Of a stretch of DNA of 64,000 nucleotides, positions 15,611 to 24,156 are shown piece after piece. A model generated the notes under the pieces. It was not told the origin of the DNA. It searched no databases and was given only the letters and a program-made list of their open reading frames with translations. The first letter of the stretch is position 1. Each line of letters opens with the position of its first letter. The DNA lies in contig NZ_FNJN01000004.1 of assembly GCF_900104345.1 (NCBI RefSeq), forward strand, positions 372,802 to 436,801. The letters are read 5' to 3'. A program made the translations under genes and the position numbers. The DNA is from Microbacterium testaceum StLB037. GTDB taxonomy: Bacteria; Actinomycetota; Actinomycetes; Actinomycetales; Microbacteriaceae.

Positions 15611-16723
15611 TCAGGTCCCGGGTGCCGCCCTGTCGAACCGCATCGCGTACGCCCGGGTGAACAGCGCCCCGCCCGGTCCACGCAGGCCCGCGCGCAGCGC
15701 CGCGGTACGCACCGCGTGCGCGACGGGGGCGGCGGCCCGACCGAGCAGGGTGTTGAGGAACGCCAGGCGCGCGGCGTGGCGGGCGGACGCGAGCCGGTCG
15801 CGCTCCCAACGGTCCAGGCCCGCCTCGTCGCCCGCGCGGACCCACGGGGCAAGCAGCGGCGCGAGGGTCAGCGCGTCGAGCAGTCCGAGGTTCATGCCCT
15901 GTCCGCCGATCGGGCTCACCTCGTGCGCGGCGTCGCCGACGACGATCACCCGGCCCCGACGCAGTGCGGGAGCCACCGCCCGCCGGACGGCGAAGGTCGA
16001 GGCGCCCGCGGTGTCGATCTCGAGCCCCGTGCGTCGAGCCACGGCGTCGTGGAGGAAGCCCGCGGCATCCGGAACCTCTTCCCGACCCGCCCAGGCGACG
16101 AGCCGTCGGCGCCCGCCGGGGAGGGGGAACGATTCGACCACGCCGTCGCGCTCGAGGTGCACGCGCGCGACCGGTCCGCCCGGCGCGGTGACGTCGGCCA
16201 TGACGTAGCGGTCGGGGTAGTGGTGGGTGCGCACGGCCCCGTCGCGGTACACCAGCGAGCGTCCCGCCCATCCGGAGGCCACGACCACGACCTTCGCGCG
16301 CAGCTCGCCGCCGCTCGCGACCCCGACCTGCACGCCGTCGTCGTCCTGTCGCAGGGACTCCACGGTCACGCCGCGCCGCACCGGCGGGGCCAGGGCCGTC
16401 AGCACCTCGATCGTGTCGGATTGCGGCAGCGCCGCGACGTACGGATGCCGCGCCCGCAGGCGGTCGAAGCGGATCGCGGCGAGCAAGCGTCCGCCGGCCC
16501 GCGCCTCTCCGCGGGCGATCCGCTCCGCGCGGTCGAGGATCCCGTCCGTGGCGCCCGAGGCCTCGAGCAGGGCGAGGGCGGGGGAGTGGATGCCGATCGC
16601 CCGCGTTCCCGCGCCGACCTCGGTACGGCGCTCGACGAGGGCGACGTCGACGCCGCGCGCACGCAGGTCGGCGGCCAACGCCAGTCCCACGGGGCCGGCG
16701 CCGACGACGAGGACCTCAGTCAT
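15611..16723 (-). CDS. FAD-dependent monooxygenase (AgqC/SrsC-like)
   Basis: A 370-residue flavoprotein hydroxylase. The N-terminal FAD motif is VLVVGAGPVGLALAADLRARG. The second signature, RVIVVGDAAHEVSPIGGQGMNLGLLDA (about residues 274-300), carries the conserved GD-H and the G-x-N-x-G region of aromatic hydroxylases of the PHBH/UbiH group. ATG 16723 overlaps the 3' end of the methyltransferase gene by 8 bp, so the two are coupled. In srs and agq clusters the equivalent enzyme oxidises an alkylresorcinol ring to a hydroquinone or quinone. The substrate here is inferred from context only. Confidence 0.9.
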   Translation of the reverse strand: MTEVLVVGAGPVGLALAADLRARGVDVALVERRTEVGAGTRAIGIHSPALALLEASGATDGILDRAERIARGEARAGGRLLAAIRFDRLRARHPYVAALPQSDTIEVLTALAPPVRRGVTVESLRQDDDGVQVGVASGGELRAKVVVVASGWAGRSLVYRDGAVRTHHYPDRYVMADVTAPGGPVARVHLERDGVVESFPLPGGRRRLVAWAGREEVPDAAGFLHDAVARRTGLEIDTAGASTFAVRRAVAPALRRGRVIVVGDAAHEVSPIGGQGMNLGLLDALTLAPLLAPWVRAGDEAGLDRWERDRLASARHAARLAFLNTLLGRAAAPVAHAVRTAALRAGLRGPGGALFTRAYAMRFDRAAPGT

Positions 16724-17420
16724 TCCCGGCCTCCCCGGGGGCGACCGCGAGCACCCGGAACGGCGCCGGGGTCTCCACGCGCCAGGGCGAGCCGAGAGCC
16801 GCGGCGAGTTCGGGCGCGCGATAGCTGCGGCGGATCGAACGGAGGCCGTCGACGCGCAGGAACGTGCCCGCCGACAGCGGCGCGATGCCGACGGTGTACA
16901 GGGCGTACGCCAGACGCCCGCGGGCGATGTCGGCGTGCAGGACGGTGCCGGTCGACAGGGCGAGCGAGTCACCGGTGAAGCTCGCCAGCGCCGCCGCGTC
17001 GAGGTGGTGCAGCACGTGGTTCGAGATGACGAGATCGAAACGCTCCCCGGCGGCGAGCAGGGCCGTCGAGTCCTGCGCGACGAAGCGCACCCCGGGGCGG
17101 CCGCGGTCGCGAGCGGCTGAGATCGCGCGGGGGTCCGGGTCGGCTCCGACGCACTCGACCGTGAAGCCGTCGCGCGCGGCCAAACCCGCCAGCCGCACGA
17201 GCACGTCCCCTCCACCGCACCCCAGGTCGAGGATGCGCGCGGGGCGACCGAGCGCGCGCAGCTCGGGGCGCACCCGCGTGCGGTAGACGTGCCCCCAGGC
17301 CGAGACCAGGCGGTTCACGAGGTCGAATCGGCGGTAGGTGGCCGCGAGCGCCCGGGGATCGCAGTCGGGGTCGTCCATCAGCTCGGTCAGCGCGACTTCG
17401 CGCTGAGACAACCCCGTCAC
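16716..17420 (-). CDS. class I SAM-dependent methyltransferase (AgqB/SrsB-like)
   Basis: A 234-residue methyltransferase. Motif I is ARILDLGCGGGDVLVRLAG (about residues 61-79). The acidic post-motif is VGADPDPRAI, and motif IV is ERFDLVISNHVLHHL. GTG 17420 overlaps the stop codon of the type III PKS gene (GTGA), so it is co-translated with it. In the related clusters the enzyme O-methylates a phenolic ring made by the PKS. The N-terminal EVALTELMDDPDCDPRAL segment is typical of this subgroup. Confidence 0.9.
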   Translation of the reverse strand: MTGLSQREVALTELMDDPDCDPRALAATYRRFDLVNRLVSAWGHVYRTRVRPELRALGRPARILDLGCGGGDVLVRLAGLAARDGFTVECVGADPDPRAISAARDRGRPGVRFVAQDSTALLAAGERFDLVISNHVLHHLDAAALASFTGDSLALSTGTVLHADIARGRLAYALYTVGIAPLSAGTFLRVDGLRSIRRSYRAPELAAALGSPWRVETPAPFRVLAVAPGEAGND

Positions 17421-18511
17421 GCCGCCGGGCGGCGCAGCGTCAGACGTGCCGCCTCCACCGTGAGCCCCGGGCCGAACGCGAGAGCCGCGACGCGGTCTCC
17501 GTCGCCGCGCGCGGAGTCCGCGAGTAGGTCGCGCAGGATGAACAGCAGCGTCGCGCTCGACATGTTGCCGTGCTGACGCAGCACCTCCCGCGAGGGGGCC
17601 AGGGCCGTGGCATCCAGCGACAGGGCGTTCTCCACCCGGTCGAGGATGCTGCGCCCGCCGGGATGCACCGCCCACGCGTCGACCTCGTCGAGGTCGCCGA
17701 TCACGTCGGCGGCGATCGCCGAGATCTCGCGGCCGATGATGCGCGGAACCTCAGGTGTCAGCGTCATCTCGAACCCCGAGTCGCCGACGGTCCACGCCAT
17801 GTCCTTCTCGCCCTCGTCGGTCACGTGCGTCGCGAAACCGTCGAAGTCGAAGCCCGCCCGGGAGGGGTCTCCGGATGCCACGACCGCGGCCCCCGCCCCG
17901 TCGGCGAACACCGAGGCGGCGACGATCTGGTCGGGGTGGGACGAGGTCTGCCAGTGCAGCGAGCACAGTTCGGTGCACGAGACGAGGACGACCGCGTCGG
18001 GGTCGTCGCCGACGATGCGCGCCGCGAGGCGCAGGGCCGGGATCGCCGCCGCGCAGCCGATGAAGCCGAGGTGGTAGCGCTCGACGGTGGGGGAGAGGCC
18101 GAGATCACGGACCAGGTGATAGTCGGGTCCGGGCGCGAACATCCCGGTGCACGAGACGGTCACGACGTGTGTGATGGCATCCGGAGTCCGCCCCGACCCG
18201 GCGATCGCGGCCCGTGAGGCTTCCGCGGACAGGGGCGGAGCGGTGCGGCGGTACTCGTCGTTGCGCGCTCCGGTCGGGGGCATGAGCAGGGTGTCGCCGT
18301 CGAGGACCCCGAGCGCTCCGCCCTCACCGCCCGCGAGCTGCGGGAGCACCACGTGGCGGGTGTCGATGGCCGCCGCATCGAACGCGGCGCCCACCAGACG
18401 CTGGGCCTTGCGGTCGAATCCGGGCTGAGCGGCGAACAGGTCACGCAGGGTCGACTGGTCGACACGAGTGTCGGGCAGGGCCGTGCCGATCGAGAGGATG
18501 CGGGCGGTCAT
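17417..18511 (-). CDS. type III polyketide synthase (AgqA/SrsA-like)
   Basis: A 364-residue chalcone/stilbene synthase-fold enzyme that extends an acyl-CoA with malonyl units and cyclises the product. The Cys-His-Asn triad is visible: C153 in LGFIGCAAAIPAL, H283 in WAVHPGG and N316 in RQHGNMSSAT. The GPGLT-like cyclisation loop is AFGPGLTVE near the C-terminus. It heads an operon with the methyltransferase and monooxygenase. ATG 18511 is five bases after TACAGT, so it is probably leaderless. The product is likely an alkyl phenol or resorcinol, by analogy to srs/agq. Chain length and starter cannot be read from sequence. Confidence 0.94.
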   Translation of the reverse strand: MTARILSIGTALPDTRVDQSTLRDLFAAQPGFDRKAQRLVGAAFDAAAIDTRHVVLPQLAGGEGGALGVLDGDTLLMPPTGARNDEYRRTAPPLSAEASRAAIAGSGRTPDAITHVVTVSCTGMFAPGPDYHLVRDLGLSPTVERYHLGFIGCAAAIPALRLAARIVGDDPDAVVLVSCTELCSLHWQTSSHPDQIVAASVFADGAGAAVVASGDPSRAGFDFDGFATHVTDEGEKDMAWTVGDSGFEMTLTPEVPRIIGREISAIAADVIGDLDEVDAWAVHPGGRSILDRVENALSLDATALAPSREVLRQHGNMSSATLLFILRDLLADSARGDGDRVAALAFGPGLTVEAARLTLRRPAA

Positions 18512-18522
18512 GACTCACTGTA
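18512..18522 (-). promoter_or_regulatory. -10 of leaderless PKS operon promoter
   Basis: On the minus strand TACAGT (18522-18517) is followed by GAGTC and ATG 18511. No convincing -35 is seen 17 bp upstream. Confidence 0.45.
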
Positions 18523-18563
18523 GACACGGTTCTTCCGCTCCTCGGCGGGGATGGCGTCGTGTC

Positions 18564-18588
18564 GACCCGCCGTCTACAGTGGCGGGTC
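18564..18588 (-). terminator. hairpin directly after the glycosyltransferase stop
   Basis: Perfect 8-bp stem GACCCGCC / GGCGGGTC with a 9-base loop, touching the stop codon of the upstream glycosyltransferase gene. The loop is an exact reverse complement of the PKS -10 region at 18517-18525. Confidence 0.6.
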
Positions 18589-19785
18589 TCAGGCCGCGAG
18601 CATGCGCGAGACGAGCAGGCCCTCGACGGTCGTCCGGTAGTCGGCGATCATGCGTCCCCGGTCCATCCGCCCCCGGGCCGCGAGAGCGGCTGCCCGCAAC
18701 GCCGGGCCGAGGGCGAGGGCGTCTCCCCACGCCTCGACGATCGCGTCGACCTCGCGCGCGGTCACGAGCCCGAACCCCTCCACCAGGCGCGCCGCGTCTC
18801 CGACGTCCGTGGTCACCGGGACGGCTCCGGATGCCGCTCCCTCGACGAGGCACAGCGGAGACGCCTCACCGAAGGCGCTGGTCAGCGCGACGACGTCGGC
18901 GATCCGGTACAGCTCCGGCATGTCCTCGCGAAGCCCGAGGGCGTGCAGGGCCACCCCGTCGTCGACACCGCTGTCGGCCAGCAGCGAGACGAACGCGGGG
19001 TTGGTGCGGGTCATACCCGACCCGCACACCACGTAGTGCGTGCTCGGCGCGGTCCGCGCGTGAGCCGCGACGGCGCGGAGGAACAGCCCCGGGTCCTTCA
19101 TGGCGTCGAAGCGCGCGGCCAGCAGGACGACGGGGGCGGAGTCCGGGATGCCGAGACCCCCGCGGATCCGTCGGCGCTCGGCGCGCGTGCCGGGGCGGAA
19201 GCGACGGGTGTCGATGCCGTTGTCGATGACCCACGCCTCACCGGCGGAGACGCCGGCGCGCGCGTAGGCGCGGGAGGTGGATTCGGCGCACGAGATCGTC
19301 GCACTCACCGCGCCCGAACCCGCGGCCTCGACCAGCCACCCCAGCGCGGGGCCGGAATGGGTGGGGTCGGAGCGGTGGAGGCAGGCCGCGACGGGTCGGT
19401 CGGGCAGCAGTCCGGCGCGCTCGAGCGCGACCACGAGGCTCAACGGCTGTTCCTTGAGCGAGAGGATGACGTCGGCCTCGTCGAACAGTCGAGCGGCGTG
19501 CTCCAGTTCGACCCGCGAGAACTCCTCGGGAGTCAGCGGTCGATCGCCCGCGACACGATCGAAGGTGTCGATCCGAACACCGCGGTCCTGCAGGCGGCGG
19601 AATCGGGTGTCGTCGCGGGCGAACTGGAGAGAAGCATCGCGGCGTGCGGCCGAGGTGAGCGACAGCACGCGATGCTCTTGCGATCCGTCGGAGGCGAGGC
19701 CCGCCACGACGTCGGAATGCAGGATCCTCGCCCCTCCAGCGAAGAAGCCTTCGTAGAGCGAGAGCACGCGCACGGGTCGGGTCAT
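18589..19785 (-). CDS. glycosyltransferase family 4-type protein
   Basis: A 398-residue GT-B glycosyltransferase. The C-terminal Glyco_transf_1 domain has VVLLAARFDAMKDPGLFLRAV, then YVVCGSGM, ALGLREDMPELYRIADVVALTS and FGEASPLCLVEGAASGAVPV. The last carries the E-x7-E sugar-nucleotide signature. The N-terminal acceptor domain begins VRVLSLYEGFFAGGARILH. ATG 19785 has GGAAAG upstream. It is on the same strand as the type III PKS operon and separated from it by 77 bp containing a hairpin, so it may be a separate unit. Acceptor unknown; glycosylation of the polyketide is possible but unproven. Confidence 0.88.
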   Translation of the reverse strand: MTRPVRVLSLYEGFFAGGARILHSDVVAGLASDGSQEHRVLSLTSAARRDASLQFARDDTRFRRLQDRGVRIDTFDRVAGDRPLTPEEFSRVELEHAARLFDEADVILSLKEQPLSLVVALERAGLLPDRPVAACLHRSDPTHSGPALGWLVEAAGSGAVSATISCAESTSRAYARAGVSAGEAWVIDNGIDTRRFRPGTRAERRRIRGGLGIPDSAPVVLLAARFDAMKDPGLFLRAVAAHARTAPSTHYVVCGSGMTRTNPAFVSLLADSGVDDGVALHALGLREDMPELYRIADVVALTSAFGEASPLCLVEGAASGAVPVTTDVGDAARLVEGFGLVTAREVDAIVEAWGDALALGPALRAAALAARGRMDRGRMIADYRTTVEGLLVSRMLAA

Positions 19786-19958
19786 CGGGGTCGCTTTCCA
19801 GCCGGGATCCACCACCGCGGATGCGGTCGTCCCATGCTGAGGCCTCGACCCCGTGCGGTGGGTTACACGGCAGAGACCATCGTGTGAACGCCCGGACACG
19901 AGCCGACGCGCCGACTTCCGGGGGAAGAAGCCGACGCGCCGGGTGAAGGGGTGGGTGA

Positions 19959-20147
19959 TTAGGTGCGGGGCGCGACGACCATCGGTTCGCCGGCCGGGGC
20001 CGTGCGCGACCAGGGCCACCGCTTCGCCGAGCGCGGCGCGGGTGTCTCCTCGATCGAGCGCGGGCCGATGCCGTTGCCCATGGCGGCCGTCATGGCGATG
20101 CTCCACACCGAGCCCGTCTGTCGTTCGCTCTGCTGTCCGTAGATCAT
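19959..20147 (-). CDS. small hypothetical protein (62 aa)
   Basis: Starts MIYGQQSERQTGSVWSIAMT. GAGGAGAACACC lies immediately upstream of ATG 20147, a strong ribosome binding site in the style of other genes here. The middle (SIAMTAAMGNGIGP) is weakly hydrophobic and the C-terminus is basic with Trp (SAKRWPWSRTAP). No family recognised. It lies between the glycosyltransferase and a MarR regulator. Confidence 0.55.
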   Translation of the reverse strand: MIYGQQSERQTGSVWSIAMTAAMGNGIGPRSIEETPAPRSAKRWPWSRTAPAGEPMVVAPRT

Positions 20148-20350
20148 GGTGTTCTCCTCATTCCCGTCTCCCGACGGGGTCCGGCCGTCTCCCGACGGCT
20201 CTTCCTCCGTCATAGACCGCGGTGGCGGGGGCCGAGACCGGCTTGACAGGCGTCACCGGGTGCGCTTGGCCCCCGGTTCACCCCGGTGGGGGCCCGTGGA
20301 ACACGCGGGGGCGCTCCGTGCAAGCTACGCGCGCGCTGGGGCGGAGTGGG

Positions 20351-20356
20351 TACGAT
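20351..20356 (+). promoter_or_regulatory. -10 of marR-type gene
   Basis: TACGAT followed by eight bases and GTG 20365, a leaderless arrangement. Confidence 0.45.
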
Positions 20357-20364
20357 CATGCGTC

Positions 20365-20817
20365 GTGCACTCGTCCCCCGATACTTCGCTTCCCCCCTCG
20401 CCGGGGTCGGAGCTCGGTCGCGCCCTTCTCTCTTATGGAGAAGCGCGTCGCGTCGCCGCCGCGGAGGCCCGTCGTGAGCTGTCTCTGAACGAGCTCGACG
20501 CGCGCGCCCTGCTTTTCGTCGCGGAGAACCCCGGAGCCCGGCCCACGCACGTCCGCGACCATCTCGGCATCACGTCGGCCGGCGTGACCACGCTCATCGA
20601 CCGGCTCGTGCAGCGCGGAGCCGTGCGCCGCGACCTCGACGCCGAGGACCGTCGCGTCAACCACATCACCGCGATCGTCGATCTCGACACTCCGCCGTGG
20701 TCGCAGCTGCGCGCGTTCGACGCGGCCGTCGAAGAGGCGATCTCCGAACTCGATCCCGAAGAGGCTCGACGCGTCGCGCGGTTGCTCACGCACATCACGG
20801 CGCACGCCGGCAGCTGA
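20365..20817 (+). CDS. MarR-family transcriptional regulator
   Basis: A 150-residue winged-helix regulator. The core is LSLNELDARALLFVAENPGARPTHVRDHLGITSAGVTTLIDRLVQRGAVRRDLDAEDRR, with recognition helix and wing as in MarR. GTG 20365 is preferred because a -10-like TACGAT lies eight bases upstream and the protein then has the usual MarR size. No divergent target shares the promoter, and the next gene is convergent. Ligand unknown. Confidence 0.87.
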   Translation: MHSSPDTSLPPSPGSELGRALLSYGEARRVAAAEARRELSLNELDARALLFVAENPGARPTHVRDHLGITSAGVTTLIDRLVQRGAVRRDLDAEDRRVNHITAIVDLDTPPWSQLRAFDAAVEEAISELDPEEARRVARLLTHITAHAGS

Positions 20818-20854
20818 GACCCCGAGGCGGTACCGGCCGCGGCGTGAAGAGCGC

Positions 20855-21196
20855 TCAGATGTTCGCGAGGAACGCTTCCGAACGAGCCTGCAAGAACGAG
20901 CAGAGGGCCGAGAGCGTCGCCAGCTCGCCGGCGAGCGCCATCACACGGCCGGCGGGAAGCGGCGCGGCGTCTTCGCGGGGCTCGAAGGTGACGGCCCATT
21001 CCGTGGAGTGGGCCTCGGGGCCGGGGGCGACGAAGAACGTCGTCGACACGCTCTTCAGCTGGGCGGCGATGAGTCCGGCATCCGCGCCGTCCTCGCTGTC
21101 CTGAGGGATGACGCGCAGAATGCCGGCATCGTCGTAGCCGAGGGCCCGGAAGTCGTCGACCCACTCCTGCAGCGTGCTCATCGTCCGAAACGGCAT
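20855..21196 (-). CDS. conserved hypothetical protein (113 aa)
   Basis: Starts MPFRTMSTLQEWVDDFRALGYDDAG. GAAGGGA lies before ATG 21196 with long spacing. It is a compact soluble protein with an alpha/beta pattern (LIAAQLKSVSTTFFVAPGP, then TEWAVTFEPREDAAPLPAGRVMALAGELATLSALCSFLQARSEAFL). I do not recognise a domain. It is divergent from the AraC regulator at 21622 across a 425-bp gap, so it may be that regulator's target. Confidence 0.7.
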   Translation of the reverse strand: MPFRTMSTLQEWVDDFRALGYDDAGILRVIPQDSEDGADAGLIAAQLKSVSTTFFVAPGPEAHSTEWAVTFEPREDAAPLPAGRVMALAGELATLSALCSFLQARSEAFLANI

Positions 21197-21621
21197 GGGC
21201 GGGGTCCCTTCGACAGCCGGACGCCGGATGGCGGCCCCTCCCATTATGGGGCGCTGACCCGAGCCTCGGAGCGGGGTCACGAGCTCCGCCCCGAGGCGCC
21301 GGACGACCACCCGCCGGGGAACGAGGAGCGGTCGGTGCACGGCACGCGTGCCGCGGGGGAATGCTCGCCCGCGTCCGTGATCGCGGTCAATGTGGACGCC
21401 GTCCATTTTTCGTATTGAGGATGTCGATTCGCGCCTCGGGGCCGAATGCGCCGAATTGCGCATTGTTTTTCCTATGAGCGATAGCGTGGAATGCGGATGG
21501 GGGGCATCCACGACGCCGCAGTCTCCGGAAGCTGTACTGCGTGAGAGCGTTCCCATAGTGGCCCCCGCCACTGGGCGCAATGGTCTTGCCGCACATCCTC
21601 GGACTATTTAGGAAACAAGGC
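21197..21621. other. 425-bp intergenic region between divergent genes
   Basis: No gene seen. The segment 21390-21480 is noticeably richer in A and T than the rest of the window (for example CATTTTTCGTATTGAGG and GCATTGTTTTTCCTATGAG). A perfect 6-bp-arm dyad, AGTGGC-CCCC-GCCACT, lies at 21557-21572, 50 bp before the AraC start, and is a candidate regulator or RNA hairpin site. Confidence 0.5.
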
Positions 21622-22557
21622 GTGGAGCACACCAACATCGAAACCCGCGACGCCGAGACGGTGGAGCACCTCTGGCAGACCGTGGTTCCCGGAGCGCGCA
21701 TTTCGCGCGCCGAGGTGATCCAGCCGGCGCTCGCCTGGCACGCGGCATCCGAGCCCGGTTTCGCTTTCTGCGACTACACGATCGGGTCGACGATGCTCGT
21801 CGAGTCCGACCCGCTCGATCAGGTCGTGGTGGGGCGCATCGCCGGCCCGCGGGTGTCGGGCACGTACCGCCGCGAACGGATCGACACGGCCGTGCCGTTC
21901 ATGGTGGTGGATCGCCCTCTCGAGATCGCGTTCACGGGTCGTATCGCGGGCACGGCCGTCTCGTTCGCGCGGACCGAGTTCGACGAGGCCGCGCGCCGCA
22001 TGTCCGGCGATGACACCCTGAGGGTCCGGCCCACCGGTTACGCGCCGGTGAGCGAGCAGCGTCTGCGGTACTGGTCGCGCACCTGGGAGTACGCGCGCGA
22101 CATCCTGCTGCGCTCGCCCGAGCGCACCCCGATCATCGAGCAGCAGGCGCGCACCCTGCTTCTGGAGGCGTCCCTGCTGGCGTTCCCCACGACCTTCACC
22201 GAGGCGCTGGCCGCGGGCCGCCCGTCGCGCCCCCTGCCCGCGCCGGTGCGCCGGGCCAAGGCGTACGTCGAGGCCCACGCGGCCGAGCCGGTCGTGCTGT
22301 CGGACATCGCCCAGGCGGCGCGCTTGTCTCCGCGTGGTCTGCAGTACGCCTTCCGCGCGGCCACCGGCCGTACGCCGATGCAGTACCTGCGCCGCGTCCG
22401 GCTCGATGCCGCGCGTGCTGAGCTGCGCAGCGCGGATCCCTCCGTCGAGACGGTGGCAGCGATCGCCGCGCGCTGGGGGTTCTCGAACCTGGGACGCTTC
22501 GCCGCGATGTACCGCGGAGAGTTCGGCGAGACGCCGTCGACCACGCTGAGGTCGTAG
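21622..22557 (+). CDS. AraC-family transcriptional regulator (paralogue of 9630-10562)
   Basis: A 311-residue protein. The open frame begins earlier at 21580, but I start at GTG 21622, which has GGAAACAAGG upstream and aligns in length with the 310-residue paralogue. The N-terminal domain (about 200 residues) is of the AraC_binding_2 type. The C-terminal HTH pair is VLSDIAQAARLSPRGLQYAFR and TVAAIAARWGFSNLGRFAAMYRGEFGETPS. A dyad at 21557-21572 and an AT-richer leader lie upstream. The effector is unknown. Confidence 0.9.
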   Translation: MEHTNIETRDAETVEHLWQTVVPGARISRAEVIQPALAWHAASEPGFAFCDYTIGSTMLVESDPLDQVVVGRIAGPRVSGTYRRERIDTAVPFMVVDRPLEIAFTGRIAGTAVSFARTEFDEAARRMSGDDTLRVRPTGYAPVSEQRLRYWSRTWEYARDILLRSPERTPIIEQQARTLLLEASLLAFPTTFTEALAAGRPSRPLPAPVRRAKAYVEAHAAEPVVLSDIAQAARLSPRGLQYAFRAATGRTPMQYLRRVRLDAARAELRSADPSVETVAAIAARWGFSNLGRFAAMYRGEFGETPSTTLRS

Positions 22558-22583
22558 AGCCGAGAGCCCGGGCTGCTCCCACG

Positions 22584-24077
22584 TCAGTGCCCGGCGCCGA
22601 GCCCTCCGCTCAGGCGCGCGTGCAACCGGGCGGCGGTGGCGTTCATGCCCGCGATCTCGACCGTCGTGCCGAGGTGGGCGTACTTCGTCTGCACCGCGTC
22701 GAGAGCGGCGACCGTCGAGGCATCCCACACGTGCGAGCGCGAGAGGTCGATGACCACGTGTCGCGGGTCGTCGTGGTACGCGAACTTCGTCGTCAGGTCG
22801 TTGCTCGAGGCGAAGAACAGCTCGCCCTCCACGGTGTAGCGGGCGGTGTCGCCCTCCACCTCGCGCGTCACGGAGGTGACGCTGGCGACCCGGCGGGCGA
22901 ACAGGACGGCGGCGGCGACCACGCCCACTCCCACGCCGATCGCGAGGTTGTGCGTCCACACCGTGATCGCGACCGTGAGGATCATCACGATCGTCTCGCT
23001 CAGCGGCATCCGACGAAGAGTCGAGGGGCGGATGCTGTGCCAGTCGAAGGTCGCGATCGACACCACGATCATCACGGCCACCAGCACCGCCATCGGGATG
23101 ACGGCGACGACATCGCCGAAGGCGAGCACGAGCACGAGCAGGAAGACGCCGGCCAGGAAGGTCGAGATACGGGTGCGCGCCCCCGACGCCTTCACGTTGA
23201 TCATCGTCTGGCCGATCATCGCGCAGCCGCCCATTCCACCGAACAGACCCGACAGCACGTTCGCGGCGCCCTGTCCGAGCGACTCGCGCGTCTTCGACGA
23301 GGGGGTGTCGGTGATGTCGTCCACGAGGGCGGCGGTCATGAGCGATTCGAGCAGGCCGACGATCGCCATGGCGACGGCGAAGGGCAGGATGATGGCGAGC
23401 GTCTCGCCGGTCAGCGGGACATTCGGCATCAGAAGGGCGGGCAGGCTCTCGGGCAGCGCGCCCTGGTCGCCGACCGTGGGGACCGAGATGCCGAAGACGA
23501 CCGCGGCGCCGGTCAGCAGCACGATCGCCACGAGCGGGGCGGGAACGACTTTGGTGACGCGCGGCAGGAGGTACATGATCGCGAGGCCCGCCGCGGCGAT
23601 CGGGTAGACGGCCCACGGCACGCCGATCAGCTGCGGCACCTGCGCCGTGAAGATGAGGATCGCGAGCGCGTTGACGAAGCCCACCATGACGCTGCGCGGA
23701 ATGAAGCGCATGAGCTTGGCCACCCCGAGCAGGCCGAGGATCACCTGCAGGATGCCGCCGAGGATCACCGTCGCGAGCAGGTAGTCGACCCCGTGCTCGC
23801 GGGCGACGGGGGCGATGACGAGAGCGATCGCGCCGGTCGCGGCCGAGATCATCGCGGGGCGTCCGCCGAGGAACGCGATGGCGACCGCCATGACGAAGGA
23901 CGAGAACAGGCCGAGGCGTGGGTCGACGCCGGCGATGATCGAGAACGCGATCGCCTCGGGGATGAGGGCGATGGCGACGACGAGGCCGGCGAGCACCTCG
24001 CGGGTCAGCAGGCGGGGGGAGCGAAGGGCCTGCAGGACGGTGGGCTCGGTGCGCGGGCGCGCGATGGCAGAGGTCAT
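22584..24077 (-). CDS. SulP-family anion transporter with STAS domain
   Basis: A 497-residue membrane protein of the SulP (SLC26) family, which imports sulfate, bicarbonate or other anions. About eleven helices run from residue 27 to about 400. The family motif ALIPEAIAFSIIAGVDPRLGLFSSFV is near the N-terminus and GGMGGCAMIGQTMINVKASGARTR in the middle. A cytoplasmic STAS domain (about 415-490, VIDLSRSHVWDASTVAALDAV) closes the protein. ATG 24077 has CTGGAGA upstream. It is divergent from a MerR regulator, and the shared promoter contains a MerR-type dyad. Substrate not determined. Confidence 0.93.
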   Translation of the reverse strand: MTSAIARPRTEPTVLQALRSPRLLTREVLAGLVVAIALIPEAIAFSIIAGVDPRLGLFSSFVMAVAIAFLGGRPAMISAATGAIALVIAPVAREHGVDYLLATVILGGILQVILGLLGVAKLMRFIPRSVMVGFVNALAILIFTAQVPQLIGVPWAVYPIAAAGLAIMYLLPRVTKVVPAPLVAIVLLTGAAVVFGISVPTVGDQGALPESLPALLMPNVPLTGETLAIILPFAVAMAIVGLLESLMTAALVDDITDTPSSKTRESLGQGAANVLSGLFGGMGGCAMIGQTMINVKASGARTRISTFLAGVFLLVLVLAFGDVVAVIPMAVLVAVMIVVSIATFDWHSIRPSTLRRMPLSETIVMILTVAITVWTHNLAIGVGVGVVAAAVLFARRVASVTSVTREVEGDTARYTVEGELFFASSNDLTTKFAYHDDPRHVVIDLSRSHVWDASTVAALDAVQTKYAHLGTTVEIAGMNATAARLHARLSGGLGAGH

Positions 24078-24156
24078 GGAGAGTCTCCAGGAGGTAGGGG
24101 AGGGGACCCGCGTCGGCGCGGGGAAGAATAGGGGGGTCGCGATCGCGACGAAGGAG

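Noticed and set aside
19905..19945. Direct repeat of GCCGACGCGCCG in the gap upstream of the glycosyltransferase gene
   Set aside because: Two copies of a GC-rich 12-mer are expected by chance at this composition and no feature is attached.
20243..20248. Perfect TTGACA as -35 before the MarR gene
   Set aside because: No acceptable -10 lies 16-19 bp downstream (the sequence there is GC-rich); TACGAT at 20351 fits the gene start better.
22587..24131. Long plus-strand frame opposite sulP
   Set aside because: His/Asp/Arg-rich low-complexity translation, exact antisense of a clear SulP transporter.
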